Notes: generated by a model from the letters alone, not told the origin. A stretch of DNA of 64,000 nt from Caulobacter sp. X (GCF_002742635.1 NZ_PEGF01000001.1:868001-932000), one strand, 5' to 3'. Numbered from the stretch's first letter, positions 1 to 9,531 are shown. Translations and numbers: made by a program.

Positions 1-1
1 C

Positions 2-3000
2 TGGAGCGCCCCGAAACCGCTAGCGGGCCTGGGTCCGAACTTCATCGACACTTTCGTCGTTCGAGAGGGCAGCCTCTATCAAGCCTTCGCCAAGAACGAG
101 ACCAGCAAGTTCATCGAGCTTTGGAGCGCGCCCTCGTTGGACGGCCCTTGGCAGCCGAAAGGGACCGGCGACTGGGCCGGTTGGGGCCGCTTCCTGGAAG
201 GCCCCGCCCTCGCCCGTACGCCCGACGGCGGTTGGCGCATCTATTTCGACGCCTATCAGGACAAGCGCTACTGGTACTCCGACAGCAAGGACGGCTTCCG
301 GACCTGGACGCCGAAGGCGGAACTGCCCGAGCTTTCGGGCGCGGTCCGTCACTTCACCGTGCTGAAGGAAGGCGGCGACCAGGCGGTCGCGGCCAAGCCG
401 GCTGAGGCCCACAAGATCACCTGGGACAAGTATTCGCTGATGGTCGACGGCCAGCGGATGTTCTCTTGGGGCGGCGAGTTCCATCCCTTCCGCGTGCCTA
501 GTCCGGACCTCTGGCGCGACATCCTCCAGAAGATGAAGGCCAGCGGCTACAACACGGTCGCGATCTATTTCGACTGGGGCTACCACTCGCCTAAACAGGG
601 GGTCTACGACTTCAGCGGCGTGCGCGACATGGACCGCGTGTTGACCATGGCCAAGGAAGAAGGCCTCTACGTCATCACCCGCGCGGGTCCCTACGTGAAC
701 GCCGAGCTGACGCGCGGCGGCTTCCCGGGCTGGCTGGTCAACCAGCAGGCCCGCGCCCGCACCGACGCGCCGGAGTACGTCACGGCCGCCGACGAATGGC
801 TCACCCAGATCAACGCCGTGATCGCTCGCCACCAGCTGACCACGGGCCAGGGCACGGTCATCGCCCACCAGATCGAGAACGAGCTCGACGTCGTCGGCGC
901 GCCGCAGCAGCGCTACATGAAGTGGCTGGCCGACAAGGCCAAGGCGGACGGCATCACCGTGCCGATCTTCCATAACGACAAGGGCCGCAACGGCTACTGG
1001 ACGCCCAAAGGCTCCAACGTGCCGGGCACGGTCGAGGGGCCGAACGACCTCTACGCCTTCGACGGCTATCCGGGCGGCAACTGCAAGGTCGACTCCACCC
1101 CCTCCAGCCCCGGCGTCGCGCCCGATTGGGGAATCTACGGAACAGGCGGCGCCAAGGGCGGCGCCTCGGCCAGCCCGAACACGCCCGGCTTCCTGGCCGA
1201 GTTCGGCGGCGGCTGGTTCGACTATTGGGGCAGCAACGGCGACTACGACTGCACCGCCCTCCATCGGGGCGTTGGCTACCAGCGGGTGTTCTACGGCACG
1301 AACATCGCCAACGGCCTGACGCTGCAGAGCTTCTACATGACCTATGGCGGGACCAGCTGGGGCTGGCTTCCGGCCCCGGTCGTGTTCACGTCCTACGACT
1401 ACGGCTCGGCGATCGACGAGGCCCGGGGCCTGCGCGACAAGGCGCGGGTCATGAAGCAGATGGGCGAGTTCATCGGCGCGGTCCCCGACCTTACCCGCAT
1501 GGACAAGGGCGAGGCCGTCGTCCCGTCGAACGACAAGGTCCGTGTCTATCACAACGTCAACGCCGAGACCGGCAGCCACCTCTATGTGGTGGTCCACAAC
1601 CCCAGCAGCGGCACAGGCGACGAGGCCTTCACCTTCAAGGTGAAGACCCGCGACGGCGAGTATGTCGTCCCCAGCCGGATCAAGGGCCAGGACAGCAAGA
1701 TGCTGATGGCCAGCTACGACCTGGGCGGCCAGCGATTGGTCTATTCGACGTCCGAGATCCAGACCCACCTGAAATGGAACGACGGCGACTTGGCCCTGCT
1801 CTACGGCCGCGCCGGCGAGACGGGCGAAACGGTGCTGCGCTACGCCAGCGCGCCGAAGGTCGAGGTGATCGAGGGCGACGTGGCCTCGACCTTCGACGCG
1901 GCCAAGGGCGACCTGAAGCTGACCTACGCCCACAAGGGCTTGGCGCGCGTTCGCATTACGGGCGGTGGCCGTCCTGCCCTGACCCTGCTGCTGGCCGACG
2001 CCGAGACCGGCCAGACCTTCTGGCGTCGTGAGGGCTTGCTGGTTCGAGGCCCGGGTCTGGTCCGGAGCTCGGCGATCAAGGGCGGCGTGCTCAGCCTGAC
2101 CGGCGACACCGAGACCGACAGCCCGCTGGAAGTCTTCGCGCCCAAGGCGGTGACCGCTATCCGCTGGAACGGCGCCAAGGTCGCGGCGAAATCCACCGCG
2201 TCCGACAGCCTGCTGGCGACCAAGCCGCTGGCCGGCCCGGCGACGATCCCCCTGCCCGATCTCGCCAAGCTGGACTGGAAGACCGCGCCCGGCTCGCCCG
2301 AGGCCGATCCCAAATTCGACGACAGCGCCTGGATGAAGACCGAGGGCCGTCGCAGCGCCTCGACCGTACGCGGCCCGACCGGCCAGCCGGCGCTCGACAT
2401 GAGCACCTATGGCTTCCACAACGGAGACGTCTGGTACCGGGGCCGCTATCAAGGCCGCGCCGACATCGACACCCTGACCCTGCACTACGGCGCCGGCGGC
2501 GCTGGGATGCTGCAGGTCTGGCTGGACGGCAAGTTCCTGGGTCAGCACGAGCTGGACGGCGGCTTGCCGCGACCGATCACCACCGGCGTGGCGACCTTCC
2601 AGATCCCCGCCGAGCTGCGCGGGAACGGCGAGCACGTCCTGTCGGTCATGGTCCGCAACAACGGCCACAACTGGGACCTCGACGCCGACGATTTCCACAA
2701 AGAGGCGCGCGGCCTGGTCTCGGCCTCGCTGTCGGGTCCGGGGACCTACAGCTTCGCCGTCCCGATCGCCTGGAAGATCCAGGGGAACAAGGGCGGCGAG
2801 GACATCGCCGATCCGGTGCGCGGATCGCTGAACAACGGCGGCCAGTACGGCGAGCGTGAGGGCTGGCACCTGCCGGGCTTCCCGGACGCCGCCTGGGCCA
2901 AGGCCGACATGGCCGCGACCAAGCCCTATGCCGGCACCACCTGGTACCGCACCAGCTTTGACCTCGCCCTCCCGAAGGACCACGACGTCAGCCTGGGCCT

Positions 3001-3289
3001 GACGATCGGCGATCCGGACAAGCCGCGGTCGCCGAACAAGCGCTATCGGGTCCTGATCTTCGTCAACGGCTGGAACATGGGCCAGTTCATCGCCAATGTC
3101 GGTCCGCAGCGGACCTTCGTCCTGCCGACAGGGATCGTCGATCCGCGCGGCAAGAACACCATCGCCCTGGCCGTGACCAGCGACGGCGCTCCCGGCGACG
3201 CGCTGGAGCCCGTCAAGCTCGTCAACCTGCGTACGGTGCGCGGCGGCCTCCCCGTCGCCCGCGTCGTCGCGCCCGATTTCAAACCCTAA
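2..3289 (+). CDS. GH43-like domain fused to GH35 beta-galactosidase (5' end cut by window)
   Basis: The frame is open from the first bases, so the true start lies upstream. The first ~125 codons read like the last blades of a GH43-type beta-propeller (FLEGPALART, WYSDSKDGFRTWTP, AVRHFTVLKE). After a short linker a GH35 catalytic domain begins near base 410 (FSWGGEFHPFR, YNTVAIYFDWGYHSPKQG, AGPYVNAELTRGGFPGWL). The QIENE segment at 869-883 holds the predicted acid/base Glu, and the Glu at 1199-1201 in AEFGGGWFDYWG is the predicted nucleophile. C-terminal beta-sandwich domains typical of GH35 (WYRGRYQ, TWYRTSFDL, FVNGWNMGQF) run to the stop. Family knowledge: GH35 removes terminal beta-galactose from pectic or hemicellulosic side chains. 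The downstream GH105 and sugar symporter fit plant cell-wall sugar use. Whether the GH43-like part is catalytic cannot be judged because its N-terminal blades are missing. Confidence 0.9.
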   Translation, partial: WSAPKPLAGLGPNFIDTFVVREGSLYQAFAKNETSKFIELWSAPSLDGPWQPKGTGDWAGWGRFLEGPALARTPDGGWRIYFDAYQDKRYWYSDSKDGFRTWTPKAELPELSGAVRHFTVLKEGGDQAVAAKPAEAHKITWDKYSLMVDGQRMFSWGGEFHPFRVPSPDLWRDILQKMKASGYNTVAIYFDWGYHSPKQGVYDFSGVRDMDRVLTMAKEEGLYVITRAGPYVNAELTRGGFPGWLVNQQARARTDAPEYVTAADEWLTQINAVIARHQLTTGQGTVIAHQIENELDVVGAPQQRYMKWLADKAKADGITVPIFHNDKGRNGYWTPKGSNVPGTVEGPNDLYAFDGYPGGNCKVDSTPSSPGVAPDWGIYGTGGAKGGASASPNTPGFLAEFGGGWFDYWGSNGDYDCTALHRGVGYQRVFYGTNIANGLTLQSFYMTYGGTSWGWLPAPVVFTSYDYGSAIDEARGLRDKARVMKQMGEFIGAVPDLTRMDKGEAVVPSNDKVRVYHNVNAETGSHLYVVVHNPSSGTGDEAFTFKVKTRDGEYVVPSRIKGQDSKMLMASYDLGGQRLVYSTSEIQTHLKWNDGDLALLYGRAGETGETVLRYASAPKVEVIEGDVASTFDAAKGDLKLTYAHKGLARVRITGGGRPALTLLLADAETGQTFWRREGLLVRGPGLVRSSAIKGGVLSLTGDTETDSPLEVFAPKAVTAIRWNGAKVAAKSTASDSLLATKPLAGPATIPLPDLAKLDWKTAPGSPEADPKFDDSAWMKTEGRRSASTVRGPTGQPALDMSTYGFHNGDVWYRGRYQGRADIDTLTLHYGAGGAGMLQVWLDGKFLGQHELDGGLPRPITTGVATFQIPAELRGNGEHVLSVMVRNNGHNWDLDADDFHKEARGLVSASLSGPGTYSFAVPIAWKIQGNKGGEDIADPVRGSLNNGGQYGEREGWHLPGFPDAAWAKADMAATKPYAGTTWYRTSFDLALPKDHDVSLGLTIGDPDKPRSPNKRYRVLIFVNGWNMGQFIANVGPQRTFVLPTGIVDPRGKNTIALAVTSDGAPGDALEPVKLVNLRTVRGGLPVARVVAPDFKP

Positions 3290-3328
3290 AGACCGGCGCT
3301 CCCCCGCCGACTGCTACTGGAGACACCC

Positions 3329-4438
3329 GTGCCCAATCTCGCCCATGGCCTGGACGCCAAGGACATCAAGGCCAAGATCGCCTCGCTGATCAGCAACCTG
3401 GTCGACATCACCGACGAGACCGGCGAGTTCCTGCTGCGCCTGGACGACGGCCGAGTGATCGACACCAAGGGCTGGAACGACTGGGAATGGACCCACGGCG
3501 TCGGTCTCTACGGCCTGTGGAAGCAGTATGAGATGCACGGCGACGAGCGCGCCTTCGACATCATGGTCAAGTGGTTCGCCGACCGCTTCGAGGCCGGCAC
3601 CCCGACCAAGAACATCAACACCGTCTCGCCCTTCCTGACCCTCGCCTATCTTTACGAGGCCACTGGCGACCACACCTACATCCCCTATCTCGAGACCTGG
3701 GCCGACTACGTCATGTACGAGGGCCCGCGCACCGAGGAAGGCGGCTTCCAGCACATCGTCTTCAACAGCGAGAACCCGCAGCAGCTGTGGGACGACACGC
3801 TGATGATGAGCGTGCTGCCGCTGGCCAAGATCGGCCTGCTGCTCGACCGCCCCGACTTCGTCGAGGAGGCCAAGCGCCAGTTCATGGTCCACATCAAGTA
3901 CCTGGCCGATCGCAAGACCGGCCTGTGGTTCCACGGCTGGACGTTCCTGGGTCGTCACAACTTCGCCGACGCCCTGTGGGCGCGCGGGAACTGCTGGGTG
4001 ACGATCGCCATCCCGGAATTCATCGAGCTCCTGGACCTCAAGCCCGGCGATGGCCTGCGCGCCTTCCTGATCGACGCGCTGGAAGCCCAGATCAAGGCGC
4101 TGACCGAGTATCAGGACCAGGAGACCGGTCTTTGGCACACGATCATCAACGACAAGACCTCGTACCTGGAAGCCTCGGCCACGGCCGGCTTCGCCTACGG
4201 CATCCTGAAGGCCGTGCGTAAGCGCTACATCGGCAAGGAATACGAGGCCGTCGCCATCCGCGCCATCAAGGGCGTTCTGGCCAATATCGACGACAAGGGC
4301 GAACTGCAGCAGGTCTCGTTCGGCACGCCGGTGTTCGACACGATCCAGGGCTACAAGGACATCCCCCTGACCTCGATGCCCTACGGCCAGTCGCTGGCCA
4401 TGCTGGCGCTGGGCGAGTTCCAGCGCGCCTTCATCTAG
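3329..4438 (+). CDS. Glycoside hydrolase family 105 (unsaturated rhamnogalacturonyl/glucuronyl hydrolase)
   Basis: A 369-aa soluble protein of the (alpha/alpha)6-barrel type, with GH105 signatures: WEWTHGVGLYGLWK near residue 51, NTVSPFLTLAYLYE near 92, and LWDDTLMMSVLPLAK near 151, whose Asp pair contains the family's catalytic acid. No signal peptide is visible, so it is probably cytoplasmic and acts on imported oligosaccharides carrying an unsaturated uronic acid left by a lyase. It starts 39 bases after the GH43/GH35 gene and precedes a GPH symporter, which suggests one operon. Substrate (rhamnogalacturonan, ulvan or glycosaminoglycan type) cannot be set from sequence; the beta-galactosidase next door favours pectin. 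Confidence 0.9.
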   Translation: MPNLAHGLDAKDIKAKIASLISNLVDITDETGEFLLRLDDGRVIDTKGWNDWEWTHGVGLYGLWKQYEMHGDERAFDIMVKWFADRFEAGTPTKNINTVSPFLTLAYLYEATGDHTYIPYLETWADYVMYEGPRTEEGGFQHIVFNSENPQQLWDDTLMMSVLPLAKIGLLLDRPDFVEEAKRQFMVHIKYLADRKTGLWFHGWTFLGRHNFADALWARGNCWVTIAIPEFIELLDLKPGDGLRAFLIDALEAQIKALTEYQDQETGLWHTIINDKTSYLEASATAGFAYGILKAVRKRYIGKEYEAVAIRAIKGVLANIDDKGELQQVSFGTPVFDTIQGYKDIPLTSMPYGQSLAMLALGEFQRAFI

Positions 4439-4526
4439 GCCCCCAAGCCTTTGTATCGATTACGGTCCAGCCCCCGCGGCTGGACCGATGGGGCGGCAAG
4501 ACCCCCTGAACGGGAATGAAACGCAC

Positions 4527-6098
4527 ATGGCCAGCTCGGACGCGCGCAAGCCTACCTGGATCAACTACTGGGGCTGGGGATCGGGCGACATGCTCGGGGC
4601 CGGCGCCCAGGCGGTGATCACCGGCTGGCTGGCCTATTTCTTCATCACCTTCTGCGGGCTCTCGCCGGTTGAGACCGGCCTGATCCTGGGCCTGCCGCGG
4701 CTTCTGGAAGCCATCACCTGCCCGCTGATCGGCTACGTCTCCGACAATCTGCGCCACACCTGGATCGGTCGGAAGATCGGGCGACGGAAAATCTTCCTGA
4801 TCGTCACCATCCCGCTGCTGCCGGCCTTCGCCCTGATCTTCGTGACGGGCCAGACCTTCGCCTACTACCTGACGACCTTCATCTTCTTCGAGTTCGTCTA
4901 CACGATGTTCCTGATCCCGTGGGAAACCCTCGCGGCGGAGATGACCAAGGACTACAAGGAGAAGGCCAAGTTCGCCGGCGCGCGCATGCTGGTCGCCCAA
5001 AGCTCGGCGATCCTGGCCTCTTACCTGCCGACCCTGATCATCAACCACTTCGGCGGCAAGGACTCGCCCAACACCTTCCTGATCATGGCCGCCATCTTCG
5101 GCGTGCTGTTCAGCCTGGTCGTGACCCTGGTGATCCTGCTCTCGTGGGAGCGCCCCTACACCGAGAACGAGAAGCGGATCCAGCCCGAGCCGATGGACTG
5201 GGGCAAGGCGGCGATGATCCCGGTCAACATGTTCCGCGACCTGTTCTCGACCCTGAAGATCAAGGCGTTCCGTCAGCACCTGTCGCTGTACCTGGGCGGC
5301 TACATCAGCCAGGACATCTTCAACACCGCCTTCCCGCTGTTCGTGGCGACAGTGATGGTCGGCTCGACCCTGATCATTTCGCAGCTGATGACGACCATGT
5401 ACGTCGCCCAGCTGATCTCGGTGATGATCGCCATCCGCGTCATCATCCGCACCGGCCCCGTGGTCGCCTATCGCATGGCGATCGCCAGCGTCGGCGCGGC
5501 GCTTTTGCTGTTCCTGGCCTTCTACCTGATCCGTCCGGCGGGCTTCGCCGAGGGCGTCGCGGCGCTGAACGGAAACATCTTCAACCTGGCTTCGAGCCCG
5601 GCGGTTCTGTTCTGGCTGTTCGTCCCGATCATCCTGGCGGGCCTGGGCCGCGGGACGCTGAACTTCGTGCCCTGGGGCGTCTACAACTACCTGCCCGACG
5701 TCGACGAGGCGGTCACGGGCCAGCGGCGCGAGGGCATCTTCGCCGGCGTCATGACCCTGACCCGAAAGGTCGCCCAGTCCGGCGCGATCCTCTTGACCAC
5801 CAGCCTGATCGGCCTGGGCGGCTTCGTCTCCGCGCCCAAAGGCCAGCCGCTGGCGCAGCAGACGCCGCAGGCCATCCAGGCCCTGGTCATGGTCATGGTC
5901 GGCGGCCCGCTGCTGGTGATGATCGCCGGCATGATCATCTCCTGGCGCTTCCGCCTCAACGCCCGCACCCACGAGGTGCTGGTCCACGAGGTCGAGCGCC
6001 TGCGCGCCGGCGCGACCGAAGCCGAGACGCCGGAGTCGAAGCAGATCGTCGAAGACCTGACCGGCTGGAAGTGGGAGCGCCTCTGGGGCCGCGGCTAG
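4527..6098 (+). CDS. GPH-family (MelB-like) sugar:cation symporter
   Basis: A 523-aa polytopic membrane protein with about twelve hydrophobic segments. The N-terminal GWGSGDMLGAGAQ and the loop RRKIFLIVTIPLLPAF after GRKIGRR resemble MFS_2/GPH transporters (melibiose, glucuronide and xyloside symporters). I chose the ATG at 4527 over an in-frame ATG at 4488 because the shorter protein begins directly with the conserved N-terminus and has a GGGAAT-type purine stretch upstream. It likely imports the oligosaccharide or uronide handled by the adjacent GH35 and GH105 enzymes. Its TAG stop lies inside a CTAG shared with the stop of the convergent response-regulator gene. Confidence 0.9.
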   Translation: MASSDARKPTWINYWGWGSGDMLGAGAQAVITGWLAYFFITFCGLSPVETGLILGLPRLLEAITCPLIGYVSDNLRHTWIGRKIGRRKIFLIVTIPLLPAFALIFVTGQTFAYYLTTFIFFEFVYTMFLIPWETLAAEMTKDYKEKAKFAGARMLVAQSSAILASYLPTLIINHFGGKDSPNTFLIMAAIFGVLFSLVVTLVILLSWERPYTENEKRIQPEPMDWGKAAMIPVNMFRDLFSTLKIKAFRQHLSLYLGGYISQDIFNTAFPLFVATVMVGSTLIISQLMTTMYVAQLISVMIAIRVIIRTGPVVAYRMAIASVGAALLLFLAFYLIRPAGFAEGVAALNGNIFNLASSPAVLFWLFVPIILAGLGRGTLNFVPWGVYNYLPDVDEAVTGQRREGIFAGVMTLTRKVAQSGAILLTTSLIGLGGFVSAPKGQPLAQQTPQAIQALVMVMVGGPLLVMIAGMIISWRFRLNARTHEVLVHEVERLRAGATEAETPESKQIVEDLTGWKWERLWGRG

Positions 6099-6700
6099 AG
6101 CCAGCCGTTCGAGCGGGCGATCCGCCCCGCCTCGACCCGGTTGGCCGCGCCCAGCTTCTGGGCCGCTTCCGACAGGTAGTTGCGGACGGTGCCTGGCGAG
6201 AGGTCCAGCACCTCGGCGATGTCCTTGTTCGAGCGCCCCTCCTCCGCCAGGCGTAGGATCTCGCGCTCGCGGTCGGTCAGCGGATCGGGCTCTGCGTCCC
6301 AGACGGCCTCGGAGAGCTCAGGCGCGACGGCGCGGCCACCGGCGGCGACCGTGCGGACGGCGGCCGCCAGCACGCTGCTGGGACCATCCTTCAGCAGATA
6401 GCCCTTCACCCCGGCGTCCAGCGCCCGGCGCAGATAGCCCGGCCGGCCGAAGGTCGTGACGATCAGCACCCGAGTGGCCGCGCCTTCGGCCTTGAGGCGG
6501 GTCGCGACATCGATCCCGGTCAAGCCCGGCATCTCGATGTCCGAGATCAGGACGTCGGGCTTCTCGGCCTGAACGAGGGCGACGGCCTGTTCGCCATCGG
6601 CGGCGCGGCCGACGACCTGGATGTCGCCCTCCATCTCCAGCAAGGCGCTCAGCGCGCCCAGAACCATCTTCTGATCTTCGGCGATCACGACGCGGATCAT
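6095..6700 (-). CDS. DesR-type (NarL/FixJ family) response regulator
   Basis: A 201-aa protein. Receiver domain at residues 1-120 with acidic pair E8/D9, phosphoacceptor D54 (LISDIEMPG), T/T near 83-84 and K104 (LLKDG). The LuxR-type helix-turn-helix (LTDREREILRLAEEGRSNKDIAEVLDLS) occupies the C-terminus. It starts at ATG 6700, overlapping the histidine-kinase stop as ATGA, so the pair is translationally coupled. It is the last gene of the ABC-ABC-HK-RR operon and is the natural candidate to bind the TGAC-N4-GTCA palindromes found upstream of this operon and of the TonB receptor at 15837. That link is inferred. Confidence 0.93.
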   Translation of the reverse strand: MIRVVIAEDQKMVLGALSALLEMEGDIQVVGRAADGEQAVALVQAEKPDVLISDIEMPGLTGIDVATRLKAEGAATRVLIVTTFGRPGYLRRALDAGVKGYLLKDGPSSVLAAAVRTVAAGGRAVAPELSEAVWDAEPDPLTDREREILRLAEEGRSNKDIAEVLDLSPGTVRNYLSEAAQKLGAANRVEAGRIARSNGWL

Positions 6701-7842
6701 GACGCGGCCTCCAAGGGGGCTGTGGCGACAAGGCGGGCGCCCCGCTTGTCGGATTTGATCTTGAGACTGCCGCCAATGGCCGCCAGACGCGCGCGCATGC
6801 CCTTCAGGCCGGAGCCCTCCGCGATCTTGCCGCCCACGCCATCGTCGGCGACGGTGAGCACCAAGGAGGTCTCGCTGGGCTCCAGGCGGATCTCGCACCG
6901 GGTGGCGTTCGAATGCCGGATGACATTGGTCACCGCCTCGCGCAGAGCCATGGCCAGCACGGCCTCCTGCGCCGGATGACCGTCGGTGGTCAGGGCCGAG
7001 ATGTCGGCCTGAACATTGGCGGCGGCCAACGCCTGACGCGCCTTGTCCAACTCGAACGCGAGGGACGCGCCGCGCATGCCGACCACGGCCGTCCGAACCT
7101 CGCCGAGCGCCTCGCGTGCGGCGGCGGCGACGGCCTGCATCTCGCGCTCGGCGGCTTCGGCGTCGCGGCTGACCAGGCGCGCGGCCAGCTCGGCCTTGAC
7201 CGCGACCAGGGTCAGGGTGTGGCCCAGCAGGTCGTGCAGGTCACGGGAAATCCGCTCGCGCTCGGCGGTGGTCGCCAAGGCCCGGACCTCTTCGTGGGCG
7301 ACGGCCAGCTCCTGGTTCTTGCGCTCCATGTCGGCCTGCATCAGCCCGGCGAAGCCGACGATGGCGCCGAAGATCACGCCAGAGAGCCAAGCCGACCAGC
7401 CGTGGTTGTGCAGCAGCGGCCCCAGGGCGATCAGGAGGGCCTCCAGGACGACCATGGTGCGGATCGCCATTCGCCGAGACGTCATGCGCGCCGCGAACGA
7501 CATCGCGTAGATCGTGTAGACGCTCCAGCCGGTGTTGAACGGCGATAGGGCTAGGCCCAGGCAGAACATGACGGCGACCTGCCAAAGCACCGGTTGCCCG
7601 CGCCGCCGCCAGATCATCACGAAGAGGACCAGGAAGGCGGCCGCTCCGGCGAGAGACGCCGCGATCTCGATCTGGCCCGGCTTCCGGTAGAGCCAGCTGA
7701 TGAAATAGAACGGGACGTAGATCAGCCAGACCAGGTGCCAGCGTCGCTCGAGAGCGCTCCGGGCCGGGCGCTCTTCGGCGCCCTTCAACGGACGGGTTTG
7801 ATCCTTGCTCATCGGACCGGTGTCGCGCGCCCAGGAGCCCAT
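6697..7842 (-). CDS. DesK-type sensor histidine kinase
   Basis: A 381-aa membrane kinase. About four to five hydrophobic segments lie in residues 35-170, followed by a short coiled coil (ERKNQELAVAHEEVRALATTAERE), the HisKA_3 box with phospho-His H203 (ERERISRDLHDLLGHTLTLV), and an HATPase with N-box AVTNVIRHS and G-box DDGVGGK. There is no periplasmic sensor domain, so it probably senses membrane state or its ABC partner (inference from family). I chose ATG 7842 because it sits 2 nt after the permease stop, matching the tight spacing in the rest of the operon; ATG 7812 is an alternative. Neither has a strong Shine-Dalgarno. Confidence 0.92.
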   Translation of the reverse strand: MGSWARDTGPMSKDQTRPLKGAEERPARSALERRWHLVWLIYVPFYFISWLYRKPGQIEIAASLAGAAAFLVLFVMIWRRRGQPVLWQVAVMFCLGLALSPFNTGWSVYTIYAMSFAARMTSRRMAIRTMVVLEALLIALGPLLHNHGWSAWLSGVIFGAIVGFAGLMQADMERKNQELAVAHEEVRALATTAERERISRDLHDLLGHTLTLVAVKAELAARLVSRDAEAAEREMQAVAAAAREALGEVRTAVVGMRGASLAFELDKARQALAAANVQADISALTTDGHPAQEAVLAMALREAVTNVIRHSNATRCEIRLEPSETSLVLTVADDGVGGKIAEGSGLKGMRARLAAIGGSLKIKSDKRGARLVATAPLEAAS

Positions 7843-7844
7843 GG

Positions 7845-8600
7845 TCAAGCGGCCCGACGACGCCAGGCGGTCCAGGCGGTCCAGGCGCCGATGATGGCGG
7901 CCACCGTGATCGCGACCAGGATCGACACGTGGTGCTCGACGTTCGCCATAGGCTGCGTCCCCGACAGCATCTGGGACAGCTGCCCCAGGTAGTAGGACGG
8001 CGTCAGCTTGGCGATATCGCCGAACCAGCCCGGCATCGCGCTGAGCGGGATCCACAGGCCGCCGAACAGGGAGAAGGCCAGGAAGACCAGGTTGGCGACG
8101 GCGGTCGCGCCTTGCGAGCCCATGCGCAGGCCGATGTTCAAGCCGATCATGGCGAACGGAATGGTCGAGGCCAGGCCAAGACCCAGGGTCGCGGCCCAGC
8201 GCCAGCCATCCATCCGCACGCCGCCGAACCAGGCCAAGCCGCCCAGCAGCAATACGGAAAGCGCGATCAGCGCCAAAGCCGCGGCCAGCCGTCCAGCCAG
8301 GTAGCCGCCGGCGGGCAGCGGCGCGATCTGCTTGAGCTCGATCAGCTTGGCCTCCCGCTCGGCCGCGACAGCCGCGCCGAAGCCGAACATGGCCGGCGCG
8401 ATGGCGGCGAAGATCACATAGTTGGCCAGCATGAAGTGCGCGACCTCCTCGCGGCCCTTGCTGAGGCCCAGCCCCATCACGCCGTAGAACAGTAGCGGCA
8501 AGACGACGCTGGGAATGACGAACTGAGGCGTGCGCACGGTCGACAGGATCTGGGCGCGCGCTTCACGGCCGTAGATGGCCAGGGTGTGCAGGGCGGACAT
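7845..8600 (-). CDS. ABC-2 type transporter permease
   Basis: A 251-aa protein with six predicted membrane helices in the ABC-2 layout: a cytoplasmic N-terminus, TM near 30-50 (FVIPSVVLPLLFYGVMGL), a long block to ~215 (AMPGWFGDIAKLTPSYYLGQL is the typical ABC-2 re-entrant motif), and a last helix before WTAWRRRAA. It partners the ATPase whose stop lies 1 nt upstream of its ATG. ABC-2 exporters of this size with DesKR-like regulators commonly move antibiotics, lipids or polyketides outward; the substrate is unknown here. Confidence 0.92.
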   Translation of the reverse strand: MSALHTLAIYGREARAQILSTVRTPQFVIPSVVLPLLFYGVMGLGLSKGREEVAHFMLANYVIFAAIAPAMFGFGAAVAAEREAKLIELKQIAPLPAGGYLAGRLAAALALIALSVLLLGGLAWFGGVRMDGWRWAATLGLGLASTIPFAMIGLNIGLRMGSQGATAVANLVFLAFSLFGGLWIPLSAMPGWFGDIAKLTPSYYLGQLSQMLSGTQPMANVEHHVSILVAITVAAIIGAWTAWTAWRRRAA

Positions 8601-8601
8601 G

Positions 8602-9531
8602 TTAGGCGACCTCGGTTTGGCGTTGGGCCGGCGCGCCGGCTTGGACGAGACGGGTGACGGCGTCCTCCAGCGAAGCGCCGGCGACGGTCAGGTCATCGAT
8701 GGTTTCGTCGCGGGCCAGCAGCTCGCGCAGGGTGGCGGGGGCGGAGGTGGTCAGCAGGGTGACCCGTCCGCCGTCGCGGCTGACGCCGGTCACGCGGGCC
8801 AAGCTGGCCAGGTCCGCGTCGGCGAGGCGCGTGCGGCAGCGGATGGCGACGGCGGACACCTGGCTCTTGATCGCCTCGGGCGTGCCGTCGGCGATGACCC
8901 GGCCGTGGTCGATCACCACGATGCGATCGGCCAGCGCCTCGGCCTCGTCCAGGTGATGCGTCGTCAGCAGCACCGACGCGCCCCGAGCGATCTCGGCCCG
9001 GACAGCGGTCCACAGCGCCCGGCGCGCGTCGATATCCATGCCGGTGGTCGGCTCGTCCAGGACCAGGAAGTCCGGACGACCGCAGATCGCCAGCGCGAAC
9101 TGGACCCGACGCTGCTGGCCGCCAGACAGGGCGCCGCACCGCCGGCGCTCCAGGCCGTCGAGCCCGGCCAACTGCAAGGTCTCTTCCAGGGGACGGGGTT
9201 GGCGATAGTAGCTGCTGAACAGGTCCACCTGCTCGCGGACAGTCAGGGTGCGCGGCAAGCCGGTCTCCTGCAGCATCACGCCCATGCGGCCCCGAGTCGC
9301 GAGGTCTCGCGGGTCGCCGCCGAACAGGCGGACCTGGCCGGCGTCGGGGCTCAGGCGGCCGGTGAGCAGCGCCACGCTGGTGCTCTTGCCGGCGCCGTTG
9401 GGACCCAGCAAGGCCACGCATTGGCCGGGACGGATGATCAGGTCCAGACCGTCCAGCGCCTGGGTCGAGCCCCGCCGCTTGGTGACTTGGCTCAAGAGGC
9501 CGACGGGCGTTTGGGATGGGGTCGCTGACAT
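8602..9531 (-). CDS. ABC transporter ATP-binding protein (ABC-2 exporter)
   Basis: A 309-aa ATPase with Walker A GPNGAGKS (43-50), signature LSGGQQRRV (135-143), Walker B FLVLDEP (155-161) and a switch His in LLTTHHLDE. A C-terminal ~90-residue extension (DrrA-like DUF4162 region) follows. Start at ATG 9531 is supported by a GAGGG Shine-Dalgarno nine bases upstream. First gene of a four-gene operon with permease, kinase and regulator. A TGAC-N4-GTCA palindrome lies ~80 bp upstream. Confidence 0.94.
   Translation of the reverse strand: MSATPSQTPVGLLSQVTKRRGSTQALDGLDLIIRPGQCVALLGPNGAGKSTSVALLTGRLSPDAGQVRLFGGDPRDLATRGRMGVMLQETGLPRTLTVREQVDLFSSYYRQPRPLEETLQLAGLDGLERRRCGALSGGQQRRVQFALAICGRPDFLVLDEPTTGMDIDARRALWTAVRAEIARGASVLLTTHHLDEAEALADRIVVIDHGRVIADGTPEAIKSQVSAVAIRCRTRLADADLASLARVTGVSRDGGRVTLLTTSAPATLRELLARDETIDDLTVAGASLEDAVTRLVQAGAPAQRQTEVA

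Noticed and set aside
20..2983. 987-aa minus-strand frame opposite the GH35 gene
   Set aside because: Shadow frame of a high-GC gene; the opposite strand has clear catalytic motifs.
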